From: DATKCT01 sp035513055 | GTDB lineage: Bacteria > Verrucomicrobiota > Verrucomicrobiia > Verrucomicrobiales > DEV007 | DNA length: 64,000 nt | Direction: 5' to 3' | NCBI GenBank assembly: GCA_035513055.1 | Contig: DATKCT010000197.1 | Coordinates: 10,129 to 74,128, forward strand | Part shown: positions 8,508 through 16,445 of the stretch, one piece after another | Numbering within the stretch: position 1 is the first letter of the stretch | Layout of the letters: every line of letters begins with the position of its first letter | Notes under the pieces: generated by a model | What the model was told of the DNA's origin: nothing | Databases searched by the model: none | Seen by the model: only the letters and a program-made list of their open reading frames with translations | Translations under genes and position numbers: made by a program

Positions 8508-9037
8508 TAATCCTCCGGCGCCGCCTGCGAGCGCAACGGCTCCTGTCCCCCGCCCCCACCCCGGCGCCGGCGCCGCATCAGGGTGATCCGCTTTATGCGC
8601 GCCTGGTCCGGCGGCGACCAGCTCTCAATGCCGGGATCATCCTTGAAGGCGTTGTGGATCAATCGCCGGTAATAGGAATTCATCGGCCGCAGCCGGACCG
8701 GCCGGCCGGTCCGGCGAACCCCGTCGGCCAACTCCTGAATGTCCCGGATAAAATCATCCTCCCGCATCGAGCGAAAGTGCTCCACATCGACCCGCACGCG
8801 TTTCGCCTCCGGATGGCCTGCCCGCACCACCCGGTTGACCAAGTACTCGAGATCGTCCAGGCGGGCGCCGTTGCGCCCAATAAGGGCATCCGCTTCCTCC
8901 GTAAATACCTGTAATCCTTTGCTGCCGCGGCTCTCATCGATCTCCACCTGAACCATGAAACCGAGGTAGCCGAGCATCGTGTCCAGCACCTGCCTGGCGA
9001 ACTCCACCGTTTCCTTTCCCGTTGTTTCGTCCCTCAT
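8507..9037 (-). CDS. jag: Jag/KhpB-like RNA-binding protein (KH plus R3H)
   Basis: 176 aa. The N-terminal half contains a KH-like domain with the loop IGRNGARLDDLEYLVNRV; the second half is an R3H domain with LRPMNSYYRRLIHNAF. A glycine/arginine-rich tail ends the protein. Jag (KhpB, SpoIIIJ-associated) proteins bind RNA and are nearly always encoded after yidC, as here, where the start overlaps the yidC stop by 4 bp and suggests translational coupling. The N-terminal Jag_N domain of Firmicutes homologues is absent, as is common in Gram-negative versions. Confidence 0.9.
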   Translation of the reverse strand: MRDETTGKETVEFARQVLDTMLGYLGFMVQVEIDESRGSKGLQVFTEEADALIGRNGARLDDLEYLVNRVVRAGHPEAKRVRVDVEHFRSMREDDFIRDIQELADGVRRTGRPVRLRPMNSYYRRLIHNAFKDDPGIESWSPPDQARIKRITLMRRRRRGGGGGQEPLRSQAAPED

Positions 9038-10896
9038 CCTCCCGTCCGCCGGTTTCGTTTCTTGGCTTTCTTCACGCTCCGATCCGGGTTCATCATCGCC
9101 TGCGGGTCAAATCGCGGCTTCGGTTTGCGCTTCTCGAGAACCGGCGCCGGACGCCGGTTCATGATCCACATCTGACCGATGGCGAAAATGTTCTGCCCGG
9201 TCCAGTAGAGAGAAAGCGCTGAAGCAAAATTGTAGCAGATAAACAAGAAAATCAACGGCATGAACATGAAGATGCGCTGCTGCATCTTGTCTCCCGATTT
9301 CGGGGTCACCGCCATTTGCAGCAGCATGGTCCCGGCCATGATCAGGGGCAGCGGGTTCACCGGAAGCTCCCCGAGCAAGGGAACCCCCTTGAGGGTGAAC
9401 AGCGTGTCCGGCATGGACAAGTCCTGGACCCACAAGAATTCCTTATCCCGAAGTTCCACGGCGGACTGGAGCATCTTGTAAAAGCCGAGAAACACCGGCA
9501 GTTGCAGAAACACGGGGAGGCAGCCGCCGAGCGGGTTGACTCCATAATCCCGGTAGAGACCCATCGTCTCTTTTTGCATCCGTTGCGGATCATCGGAGTA
9601 TTTCTCCTTAAGCTCGGTGATCTTAGGAGCCAATTGCGCCATCCGCTTCATCGTCGCCATGGACTTGGCGTGGAGGGGCCAAATCAATAGTCGAAGCAAA
9701 AAAGTAATCAGCAGAATGGCGATGCCCCAGTTGTGCACGTGAGACTGCAACCAAACCATGAGCCGCAGCAGCGTCTTGCTGACCAACGGTATCACGCCGA
9801 ACATCCCGCCGAAGACCGGCATGTCGTCGTAGTGCATGATCCCGTCGAGCCCCCGGTCGATCCGGGCCAAGCGGGGATATTCGCGCGGGCCCGTGTAGAC
9901 CAGAAACTTTTGCTGAACGCTGTCCCCAGGTTGCAGGCCAAAATCCGGGATCCCGACGGCGCCGTGTAAGGCGTAGGTTGTCTTGCGCCCGTTGGCATAG
10001 CCTTTGAGTTCCACTGGAAGCCGCCGCGCCCAAACCCTTCCCGGTCCCACTTGATCCGGAATCACCAGGCTGGTGTAGAATTGGTTGTTCGGCCCCGCCC
10101 AACGCAACTCCGGGGGAGCAGCCGTCAACACTTCCGACGGTTGCCGGAACTGCATGCCAAGAAATCCTTTTCCGTTGAACCACAGGGCATCCCGGCTCGT
10201 GACTTTTCGACCATCCCTCCAGTTGAATTTCAGGTAGAGCGTCGCTTCCTGTGGGTGCATCAAACTGAGTGCGCCCGTGTAGATGTAATACTCCGAGCCT
10301 TGTTGAAAGACGTCGCTCTCGTTGGTGATCCGGATGTCCAGTTCCAACAGATAGGGGTCGCCACCGGATTCAGCCCCTTCCGTCAGGCGAAAGGTCTTCT
10401 CAAATCGCAGCTTGGCATCGTTCAGGGCCGTGAGGACGATGCTCCCGGCATCAGGTCGCGCCATCTCGTGAACCTCGAGACGGTCCGGCAACGAAATCCC
10501 GCGCACGATCATCCCGATGGGATGGCTCGAATATTCGTTGATGAAGAGATCTCCCTCTGGATGCGCGGTGTGTTTCAACAGGTGCGCCGTAGCGATGCCC
10601 CCGCCGAGATTGGAAAAGTCGTAAATAACCTCGGAACTGCGCAGTTCCTCGTTGATCGCGACCGCCTCGGGCGTTTCGATTTCGCCTTCGCCGAGGTCCG
10701 GCGTTGGGACCGCCGTCCCAGGGTCTCCCGGAGCCACAATAGACGAATCGTCCGCCTTCTCCGCTCCTGTCGAAGCCTGTGCCGCTGCCGCCCGGCGGGC
10801 GCGCGCGATCTCCTCCAGATCACGTTGATTCCAAAACCAGAACCCAGCCAGCCCCAAAGAGCAGACGATCACAACAATCCAACCAGTTCTATCCAT
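9034..10896 (-). CDS. yidC: membrane protein insertase YidC
   Basis: 620 aa from the ATG at 10896 (MDRTGWIVVIVCSLGLAGF). The first membrane segment is at about residues 5-22, followed by a large periplasmic beta-sandwich domain as in Gram-negative YidC, then the conserved membrane core with GGCLPVFLQLPVFLGFYKML and several hydrophobic segments, and a basic C-terminal tail. YidC inserts membrane proteins with or without SecYEG. An upstream in-frame extension to 11085 would run through yidD and is rejected. It sits in the canonical rpmH-rnpA-yidD-yidC-jag order. Confidence 0.96.
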   Translation of the reverse strand: MDRTGWIVVIVCSLGLAGFWFWNQRDLEEIARARRAAAAQASTGAEKADDSSIVAPGDPGTAVPTPDLGEGEIETPEAVAINEELRSSEVIYDFSNLGGGIATAHLLKHTAHPEGDLFINEYSSHPIGMIVRGISLPDRLEVHEMARPDAGSIVLTALNDAKLRFEKTFRLTEGAESGGDPYLLELDIRITNESDVFQQGSEYYIYTGALSLMHPQEATLYLKFNWRDGRKVTSRDALWFNGKGFLGMQFRQPSEVLTAAPPELRWAGPNNQFYTSLVIPDQVGPGRVWARRLPVELKGYANGRKTTYALHGAVGIPDFGLQPGDSVQQKFLVYTGPREYPRLARIDRGLDGIMHYDDMPVFGGMFGVIPLVSKTLLRLMVWLQSHVHNWGIAILLITFLLRLLIWPLHAKSMATMKRMAQLAPKITELKEKYSDDPQRMQKETMGLYRDYGVNPLGGCLPVFLQLPVFLGFYKMLQSAVELRDKEFLWVQDLSMPDTLFTLKGVPLLGELPVNPLPLIMAGTMLLQMAVTPKSGDKMQQRIFMFMPLIFLFICYNFASALSLYWTGQNIFAIGQMWIMNRRPAPVLEKRKPKPRFDPQAMMNPDRSVKKAKKRNRRTGG

Positions 10897-10904
10897 GCTC
10901 TGTA

Positions 10905-11198
10905 TCAGCTCTTGGGAATCCTGGAGATCTGGGCTGCTCTGGGCGCGCTTCCGCTCCGCGGCAGCGGGACTGGATCCCATCCGCACCCGCCCCAAGGATG
11001 GCAACGCAGAAGTCGCCGGATGGCCATCGCCCATCCCCGGAGCCAACCATGCCGGCGCACAGCCTCCAACAGATAAGCCGAGCAAGTCGGGCTATACCGG
11101 CACAAGGACGCACCCGGATTTCCGGCGACAAGAATCTTGATCACCGGCCCCGTGACGGTGCGGTGAAGCGCGACGGCAAACCGCAGGGCGAGATACAT
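10905..11198 (-). CDS. yidD: membrane protein insertion efficiency factor YidD
   Basis: 97 aa. The motif GNPGASLCRYSPTCSAYLLEA and the later RLLRCHPWGGCGWDPVP are diagnostic of YidD, a small membrane-associated helper of YidC. The ATG (11198-11196) overlaps the rnpA stop in the arrangement TGATG, so the two are probably translationally coupled. yidC begins 8 bp after its end. Confidence 0.93.
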   Translation of the reverse strand: MYLALRFAVALHRTVTGPVIKILVAGNPGASLCRYSPTCSAYLLEAVRRHGWLRGWAMAIRRLLRCHPWGGCGWDPVPLPRSGSAPRAAQISRIPKS

Positions 11199-11545
11199 CA
11201 CTGGCTCTCTCGGATCAGTCCCGCCCGGCGCGCCAGAGAGACCCATTCCCGCTCCAATTCCTGAAAAGTCGCGCTGGCGGAGGCCGGACGCAGAATGCTC
11301 ACATAGCGCCTTCCACCCGCCAGCAGAGGCGTCTGCCGGTCGACAATGCATCGCAACCGCCTCCGCAGAAGATTGCGCACCACCGCCGCCCCCACCCGCT
11401 TCCCGGTGATCACCGCTGTCTGAAACTCCTTCTCGCATGCTGTTTCGATAACCGACAACACCAAGAACCGGCCCGCAAAGCGTTTGCCCTCCTTGCGCAG
11501 CCTGGCAAACTCGCTGCTGCGTCGAAGCCGATGCCGCCGCTTCAT
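11198..11545 (-). CDS. rnpA: ribonuclease P protein component
   Basis: 115 aa, the usual size. MKRRHRLRRSSEFARLRKEGKR, the strand AVITGKRVGAAVVRN and the RNLLRRRLR motif are typical of the protein subunit of RNase P, which binds the catalytic RNA and the 5' leader of precursor tRNAs. It follows rpmH by 57 bp and overlaps yidD. Confidence 0.95.
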   Translation of the reverse strand: MKRRHRLRRSSEFARLRKEGKRFAGRFLVLSVIETACEKEFQTAVITGKRVGAAVVRNLLRRRLRCIVDRQTPLLAGGRRYVSILRPASASATFQELEREWVSLARRAGLIRESQ

Positions 11546-11602
11546 GGGCGTCCTTCGACCCGGGCATGGAAACTTCGTGGTCCCTCCCGGGCCCCCAAGG
11601 CT

Positions 11603-11779
11603 TCAACACTGAACGGTGTGCCGGCGGTAATGGATCTCTGCTCCTTTGGGAATGAGCCGTTTGCGCCCCTTTCTCCGGCGCCGCCGGATGATCTCGCGCC
11701 CACTGCGCGACTGCATGCGCGCCCGAAAGCCGTATTGCCGCTTTCGGCTGCGCTTGGAGGGCTGATAAGTCCGTTTCAT
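11603..11779 (-). CDS. rpmH: large ribosomal subunit protein bL34, with a C-terminal extension
   Basis: 58 aa from the ATG at 11779 (MKRTYQPSKRSRKRQYGFRA). bL34 proteins are usually 44-46 aa and end soon after GRKRL; here the chain goes on through IPKGAEIHYRRHTVQC, about 13 extra residues. The first 45 residues are fully typical. It heads the rpmH-rnpA-yidD-yidC-jag operon and has a good promoter 75 bp upstream. Confidence 0.94.
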   Translation of the reverse strand: MKRTYQPSKRSRKRQYGFRARMQSRSGREIIRRRRRKGRKRLIPKGAEIHYRRHTVQC

Positions 11780-11853
11780 GGCGAAATGAAAAAAGCACCA
11801 GGCCAGGCTCACGTTCCAGGATCATCCCGGTGGTCCGCGGCTGGGGAGCGTGG

Positions 11854-11881
11854 ACTGTAGCGGACGCCGCCCGCTTGTCAA
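11854..11881 (-). promoter_or_regulatory. promoter of the rpmH operon
   Basis: On the minus strand a perfect TTGACA (11876-11881), a 16-bp spacer and TACAGT (11854-11859, four of six to consensus) lie about 75 bp upstream of the rpmH ATG. This is the best sigma-70-like promoter seen in the window. Confidence 0.62.
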
Positions 11882-11898
11882 ACCGCCTCCCGCGTCGA

Positions 11899-11937
11899 GT
11901 CGCCCGGTTGGTTCAAATCAACCGGGCGACCGGGCGA
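11899..11937. promoter_or_regulatory. perfect 12-bp inverted repeat between the rpmH and rplM promoters
   Basis: GTCGCCCGGTTG (11899-11910), an 8-base loop and CAACCGGGCGAC (11919-11930) are exact reverse complements. The right arm ends in CCGGGCGA (11922-11929), which is repeated directly at 11930-11937, giving three copies of one 8-mer, one of them inverted. The element lies upstream of both divergent promoters, so if those are right it is not transcribed and is more likely a DNA-binding site than an RNA hairpin. Confidence 0.6.
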
Positions 11938-11955
11938 TTCCCCCTCGAATTCCTA

Positions 11956-11984
11956 TTGACATCGCCGCCGGTCCCACCTAGCGT
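11956..11984 (+). promoter_or_regulatory. promoter of rplM-rpsI
   Basis: Perfect TTGACA (11956-11961), 17-bp spacer, TAGCGT (11979-11984), 41 bp before the rplM ATG at 12026. The spacing is ideal; the -10 matches at three positions. Confidence 0.52.
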
Positions 11985-12025
11985 CCGCCTCTTTCGCGGC
12001 CTTCCCGCGCCCGCTGCTTTCTTAC

Positions 12026-12454
12026 ATGAAGACCTTCTCCGCCAAAGCCGAAGACGTCCAACGCCATTGGTGGGTCATTGACGCCCAGGATCAGATTCTC
12101 GGCCGGGTCGCTACCCGCGCCGCCAAAATCTTGCGCGGCAAACACAAAGCCATTTTCACCCCGCACGTCGACACCGGGGATTTTGTCGTCGTGATCAACG
12201 CCAAAGGGGTCCGTCTGTCCGGCAACAAGGAGGAACGGAAGCGTTACACCCGCTATACCGGATATGTCGGCGGGCTCAGATCCAACAGTCCCAAAGAAAT
12301 CCGCTCCCGCTTTCCGGAGCGACTCGTCGAGCACGCTGTGCGCGGAATGATTCCCCACAACCGCCTCGGCCGGCAGATCTTCAAGAAGCTCAAGGTGTAT
12401 CCGGGCGCCGATCATCCTCACGCCGCCCAAGGGCCCCAGCCGCTTGAGGTCTGA
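12026..12454 (+). CDS. rplM: large ribosomal subunit protein uL13
   Basis: 142 aa, normal length. The segments WWVIDAQDQILGRVATRAAKILRGKHK, FTPHVDTGDFVVVINA and MIPHNRLGRQIFKKLKVY cover the whole L13 fold. The gene is followed 87 bp later by rpsI, the conserved order in most bacteria, and is divergent from the rpmH operon. Confidence 0.97.
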   Translation: MKTFSAKAEDVQRHWWVIDAQDQILGRVATRAAKILRGKHKAIFTPHVDTGDFVVVINAKGVRLSGNKEERKRYTRYTGYVGGLRSNSPKEIRSRFPERLVEHAVRGMIPHNRLGRQIFKKLKVYPGADHPHAAQGPQPLEV

Positions 12455-12541
12455 TCTCCTGCTCGCCTTTCACCGGGCGCCACTACGTTACCCAAGTTTC
12501 CTTTTTGTATTCGATTGCAATCGCAGGCAACTCCTGACCCT

Positions 12542-12940
12542 ATGGCCACAGCCCCACCTGTCCACTCCTCCATCGGCCGGCGCAAGACCGCCGTCGCCCG
12601 CCTCCGTTTACGCGATGGAAGCGGCCGGATCGTCGTGAACGACCGTCCCCTCGAGGACTACTTTCCCACGATCAGCCTTCAGAACCAGATTTTGGGTCCG
12701 ATGCAGGTGGCGCAGTGCCGGAATCGTTTTGACGTGGACGTGCGGTTGCACGGCGGGGGAATCACGGGTCAAGTCGGCGCGTTGCGCTTGGCGCTGGCCC
12801 GTGCTTTGGTCGACTTCGATGCCAATCTCCGTGGAGACCTGAAGCGAGCCGGTCTCCTGCGGCGCGATCCGCGTATGAAGGAACGGAAGAAGGCCGGACG
12901 CCCCGGAGCCCGCAAGCGCTTTCAGTTTTCCAAGCGTTGA
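12542..12940 (+). CDS. rpsI: small ribosomal subunit protein uS9
   Basis: 132 aa from the ATG at 12542. IGRRKTAVARLRLRDGSGRIVVNDRPLEDYF at the start and GARKRFQFSKR at the C-terminus, which reaches the P-site tRNA in the ribosome, are diagnostic. A TTG at 12515 in the same frame would add nine residues; the ATG is preferred because uS9 homologues begin near the SIGRRKTAVAR segment. Co-transcribed with rplM. Confidence 0.96.
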   Translation: MATAPPVHSSIGRRKTAVARLRLRDGSGRIVVNDRPLEDYFPTISLQNQILGPMQVAQCRNRFDVDVRLHGGGITGQVGALRLALARALVDFDANLRGDLKRAGLLRRDPRMKERKKAGRPGARKRFQFSKR

Positions 12941-13080
12941 TGGGTTTGCCGGGTCATGATCCCCGGGCCCTGTGTCCGCTGGCATTCTGCGCCCAACGAA
13001 CCCGTCCCGGCTGCACAACGCCGCGATAGGCGCCGAACTCCTGATCGGGCGACCTGATCCAAGAGGGGGGAGGAAAATAG

Positions 13081-13191
13081 ATGAGCCGCAGGTTCTTGGA
13101 CTGCGGCGAGAATCGCCGCTATCTCCCATGCGTGGAGCGCCGTTGCGGCCGGGGGCTGATCATTGTGATTCCCCCGTGTCAGGAGTTCTGA
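13081..13191 (+). CDS. small ORF (36 aa, four Cys) with a very strong ribosome binding site
   Basis: ATG at 13081 with GGAGG at 13069-13073, a 7-bp spacing and a G-rich flank: an ideal Shine-Dalgarno, stronger than any before the neighbouring genes. It encodes MSRRFLDCGENRRYLPCV and 18 further residues, basic in the first half and with a short hydrophobic run (GLIIVIPPC) near the end; cysteines are at residues 8, 17, 22 and 33. No family is recognised. It lies in the 277-bp space between rpsI and a convergent gene and holds a 7-bp internal hairpin (13103-13119). It may be a real small protein, a leader peptide or chance. Confidence 0.38.
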   Translation: MSRRFLDCGENRRYLPCVERRCGRGLIIVIPPCQEF

Positions 13192-13206
13192 GGCCCCGGA
13201 CTCCTG
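13180..13206. terminator. candidate terminator between convergent genes
   Basis: CAGGAGT (13180-13186) pairs with ACTCCTG (13200-13206) around a 13-base GC-rich loop and is followed by TTTC on the plus strand. It overlaps the stop codon of the small ORF and lies between rpsI and the convergent gene ending at 13218. The short T-tract makes it weak. Confidence 0.33.
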
Positions 13207-13217
13207 TTTCGCCCCGG

Positions 13218-13736
13218 TCAGGATGCCAGCGAAGCGTGTTCGGGTTCCTCCCCGGGCAACCCTTCCGAGAGACTCTCGGACTCCCGCACACGATCGATTC
13301 GGTCCCCATGGCGCTCTCGGCGGAAAACCGCGTCCTCGGGACCGTATCCGCCCGGCCGGATGGCCTTCAGGAAATCAGCCTCCGCACGCGCCTGATCGAA
13401 CCAGTGCACGACGCGCTCCCCTTCAACGAAGACCACGAGAACGACCGAGTCAGATCGTCCAACCGCCGAGCGGCGAAACCCCTGCCATCGGAAGCCCAGT
13501 TCTTGCTGGACCGCTTCCTCCGAAGTGTAAGGACCGAAGAGATGGACCCGAGTCCACCGGAATGCTGTAATGGCGTCCAGCTCAATACGCTCACCGCCAT
13601 GCTGCAAACGGTGTTCCCAGGCCGCAGCCACCACCCTGCCGCGTTCGTAGACCACGGCGGGCAGGCTCACCGCAAACACCGTCAAAGTAAGCAGTGCGGA
13701 TTTCCAAACAATCCCCGATAGTTTTCGCTCAATCAT
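13218..13736 (-). CDS. small membrane-anchored protein of unknown function
   Basis: 172 aa from the ATG at 13736. A hydrophobic N-terminal segment (about residues 12-30) is a membrane anchor or uncleaved signal. The body contains the pattern FRWTRVHLFGPYTSEEAV, which I associate with small uncharacterised envelope proteins (W-D-x-V-x-x-F-G-P-Y-T), but no function is established. It is convergent with rpsI and divergent from the metallohydrolase gene. Confidence 0.68.
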   Translation of the reverse strand: MIERKLSGIVWKSALLTLTVFAVSLPAVVYERGRVVAAAWEHRLQHGGERIELDAITAFRWTRVHLFGPYTSEEAVQQELGFRWQGFRRSAVGRSDSVVLVVFVEGERVVHWFDQARAEADFLKAIRPGGYGPEDAVFRRERHGDRIDRVRESESLSEGLPGEEPEHASLAS

Positions 13737-13903
13737 GCTCCCCATACTGCCTTGACGAACTTCTCGCCGCTTTCTTAGATGGACGCAGGCGACAATCGTT
13801 CAACCCGCATTTCTCCTACCGAGAAGCTTCCCCAGTCGATGCCGCTGTCATGGTCGTGAATCCCCACGACGATCCGATGGAAGACCCAGGATCCTTCGCA
13901 CCG

Positions 13904-16405
13904 ATGTTGCCCCAATTCCTCCTAAACTTCGTTCCCGCCGGAAAGGCCGCTGCCGCGCTCCTTTTGGCCGCTTTGCTCTCGAGGCCTGATGCCTGCGCGG
14001 CGGAACTGCCCGTTGCTTCCGTCGAAGGCCAACCCCTGGCCGCCAACATCCGGCGGTTGACGCGGAGCCTGGACTTCCTCGGCCAGCCGTTCGATCCCGG
14101 TACGGCCGTTGCCCTCAAGCAAGCCGCCCGTCAACGCGACGCCGCCCTGCTGCAGCAGTTGCTCGATCCATTGACTCTTTTCTCGATATCCATCAATCCG
14201 GAACTTCGGGTCAAGCTCGCCCGCGGACCCGCTCTGGCCGAAATCCAACAGGCAGGCTATACCGCCGTCCTTTTTAAGGTCTTCAACGAAGCCGCCTCCA
14301 CCGCTTCCTTGCACTTCTCCAGTCCGGAAAGCGGTCCCGTCTACGCGGGCGCCAGCCGTTCCATTCTCCAACGCCAAGCCCAAAGCGGACTCCTCGAAAA
14401 CGAAAACCACGAGCAGTCGCAGGAACGCTTCTTCGACATCGAAGTCTTCAAGTCGTCCCCCATGACTGCAGAACTCAGCGGGCTCGAAGTCGAATACGGC
14501 ATCGCTCTCCTCTCGAGTTCCGAAGCCGGAAAACGCGAAGTGACCATCATAGCCAGCGCCGGACCGGGATCGCAGGATCTCGGTTTCCGGAACGAGCTGC
14601 CCATTCTCCTCCACGTCCGCCCAGCGGTCGCCGTGCGGCTCGAGATCCGGGAACCGGACGGGACGACGTCCACTGCCCGGCTCGAGTTTCGCGACCGCCT
14701 TGGCAAGGTCTACCCACCGCAAGCCAAGCGCGTCGCGCCCGATCTCTTCTTCCAGCCCCAAATCTACCGGCAGGACGGCCAAACGGTTCTCCTCCCTCCG
14801 GGGGATCTCGAACTCCGATCCAGCCGTGGCCCGGAGTACCGCGTCCGGACAGAGACGGTGTCCATTCCAAGCGCAGGAGACCCTGTCCTTCCCATCGGTC
14901 TCGAGCGTTGGGTCGATCCCGCCGAGTACGGTTTCTATAGCGGCGATCATCATATCCACGCCGCGGGTTGCTCTCACTACACTTCGCCCACCGAAGGAGT
15001 CGGACCGGAGGACATGTTTCTTCAAGTTCTTGGCGAGGGCCTGCATGTCGGCTGTGTCCTGACGTGGGGACCATGCTTCGATTTTCAACGCCAATTCTTT
15101 TCACCCTCAGCACATGAACTTAGCCGCCCCTTTGCGCTGCTCAAATACGACCTCGAGATCAGCGGCTTCGGATCGGCGGCGCTCGGACACGTCTGTCTGC
15201 TCAACCTGAGCGACCAAACCTACCCAGGATCCGAAGGATCAAGCCAGAAGGGCTGGCCTACCTGGACTGTGCCGGTGATGCGATGGTGCAAAGAACAGGG
15301 CGGCGTGACCGGCTATCCCCACTCGGCCATGGCCGTGGATCCGCCCGCAGAAGCCGCTCGCCTCCTGCGTCAATTCGATAGCGACGCCGACGGTCTTCTC
15401 GGCCCACTCGAGATCGGCGGCCAACTCCTCCCCTACGAATTCTCCGCTATCGACCGGGATCGTAACGGCATGCTCGCCGCGCCGGAGCTGCAAGAAGCCG
15501 CCAGTCGCGCCGCGGGCGAACTGCCGCATTATTCCGTCCCCGCCATGAACGGAGCTGGAGCCATGGAGATTTTCGTGAGCGCCGTAGAAGGCGTCTGCGA
15601 TTTCATCAGCGCCATGGATACGGCGCGAGTTGCCGAGTGGAACACCTGGTACCACCTCATGAATTGCGGTTTCCCGATCAAGTTGAGCGGCGAAACCGAT
15701 TTTCCCTGCATGAGCAGCCGTCGCGTCGGTCAGGGCAGAGTCTATGTTCAGTTAGGAAAAATCGACGCCATAGACTTCTCCGCCTGGTGCGCTGGCCTGG
15801 CCGCGGGCAGGTCTTACGTTTCAGATGGCTACGCCCACGCGCTCGCGTTCACCGTCAATGGTATCCCGCCGGGACCCGAAGCCCTCCACCTCGACAATCC
15901 TGCCTCCGTCGTTGTCGAGGCGCTGGTCGCCTTCGCTGCCGAGATTCCGGAAGCCGTCGCGCACGGAACGGCCGAACCCCCACAAGGACGGCGGATGACC
16001 GGAGACACCATCGAATTACACCTGCCCCGGAGCGATCAAACCGTCGCGCCTTCCGAGCACTTGGTGGAGATCGTCGTCAACGGCTCGGCCGTCGACGCTG
16101 CCCGCGTCCCGGGCGATGGCCTTTCTCATCCCCTGCGCTTCGAGATTCCTGTGGAATGTAGCTCGTGGATCGCCCTTCGGCAGTTCCCCCAACTCCATTC
16201 CAATCCGGTGACTATCCTGGTTGGCGATCAAGCTCTCCGCGCATCCCGGCGCAGCGCCCTCTGGTGCGCCGAGTCCACTCGCCTTCTCTGGGAAAACCGC
16301 CACGGTTTCATCGCCGAAGAAGAACGCGAGGAAGCGCGAGCGAGTTATGATCGCGCCATCGCCGCCTATGAACGGATCGCCGCCGAATGCCCTGAAGGAT
16401 CCTAG
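13904..16405 (+). CDS. secreted CehA/McbA-type PHP-domain metallohydrolase with EF-hand loops
   Basis: 833 aa from the ATG at 13904, chosen because it places a signal peptide (MLPQFLLNFVPAGKAAAALL, cleavage near ACAAEL) at the N-terminus; ATGs at 13850 and 13877 are possible. An N-terminal beta-rich region precedes a PHP-like metal site: Y-x-G-D-H-H-I-H (D348 to H352) with the downstream VGPEDMFLQVLGEGLHVG segment, typical of CehA/McbA carbamate or ester hydrolases. Two calcium-loop motifs, DSDADGLLGPLE (from D492) and DRDRNGMLAAPE (from D517), form an EF-hand pair inside the catalytic region. Likely periplasmic. Substrate unknown. Confidence 0.8.
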   Translation: MLPQFLLNFVPAGKAAAALLLAALLSRPDACAAELPVASVEGQPLAANIRRLTRSLDFLGQPFDPGTAVALKQAARQRDAALLQQLLDPLTLFSISINPELRVKLARGPALAEIQQAGYTAVLFKVFNEAASTASLHFSSPESGPVYAGASRSILQRQAQSGLLENENHEQSQERFFDIEVFKSSPMTAELSGLEVEYGIALLSSSEAGKREVTIIASAGPGSQDLGFRNELPILLHVRPAVAVRLEIREPDGTTSTARLEFRDRLGKVYPPQAKRVAPDLFFQPQIYRQDGQTVLLPPGDLELRSSRGPEYRVRTETVSIPSAGDPVLPIGLERWVDPAEYGFYSGDHHIHAAGCSHYTSPTEGVGPEDMFLQVLGEGLHVGCVLTWGPCFDFQRQFFSPSAHELSRPFALLKYDLEISGFGSAALGHVCLLNLSDQTYPGSEGSSQKGWPTWTVPVMRWCKEQGGVTGYPHSAMAVDPPAEAARLLRQFDSDADGLLGPLEIGGQLLPYEFSAIDRDRNGMLAAPELQEAASRAAGELPHYSVPAMNGAGAMEIFVSAVEGVCDFISAMDTARVAEWNTWYHLMNCGFPIKLSGETDFPCMSSRRVGQGRVYVQLGKIDAIDFSAWCAGLAAGRSYVSDGYAHALAFTVNGIPPGPEALHLDNPASVVVEALVAFAAEIPEAVAHGTAEPPQGRRMTGDTIELHLPRSDQTVAPSEHLVEIVVNGSAVDAARVPGDGLSHPLRFEIPVECSSWIALRQFPQLHSNPVTILVGDQALRASRRSALWCAESTRLLWENRHGFIAEEEREEARASYDRAIAAYERIAAECPEGS

Positions 16406-16445
16406 CACGCGCTTATCCTGCATTTCTTATAGTTTCTCACCCGCC

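Noticed and set aside
10905..11825. A single 306-codon minus-strand frame covering rpmH to yidD
   Set aside because: Only its last 97 codons are YidD; the rest is out of frame with the certain rnpA gene.
11780..12025. A possible replication origin next to rpmH
   Set aside because: rpmH often lies near dnaA and oriC, but no DnaA-box-like TTATCCACA clusters and no dnaA or dnaN were seen.
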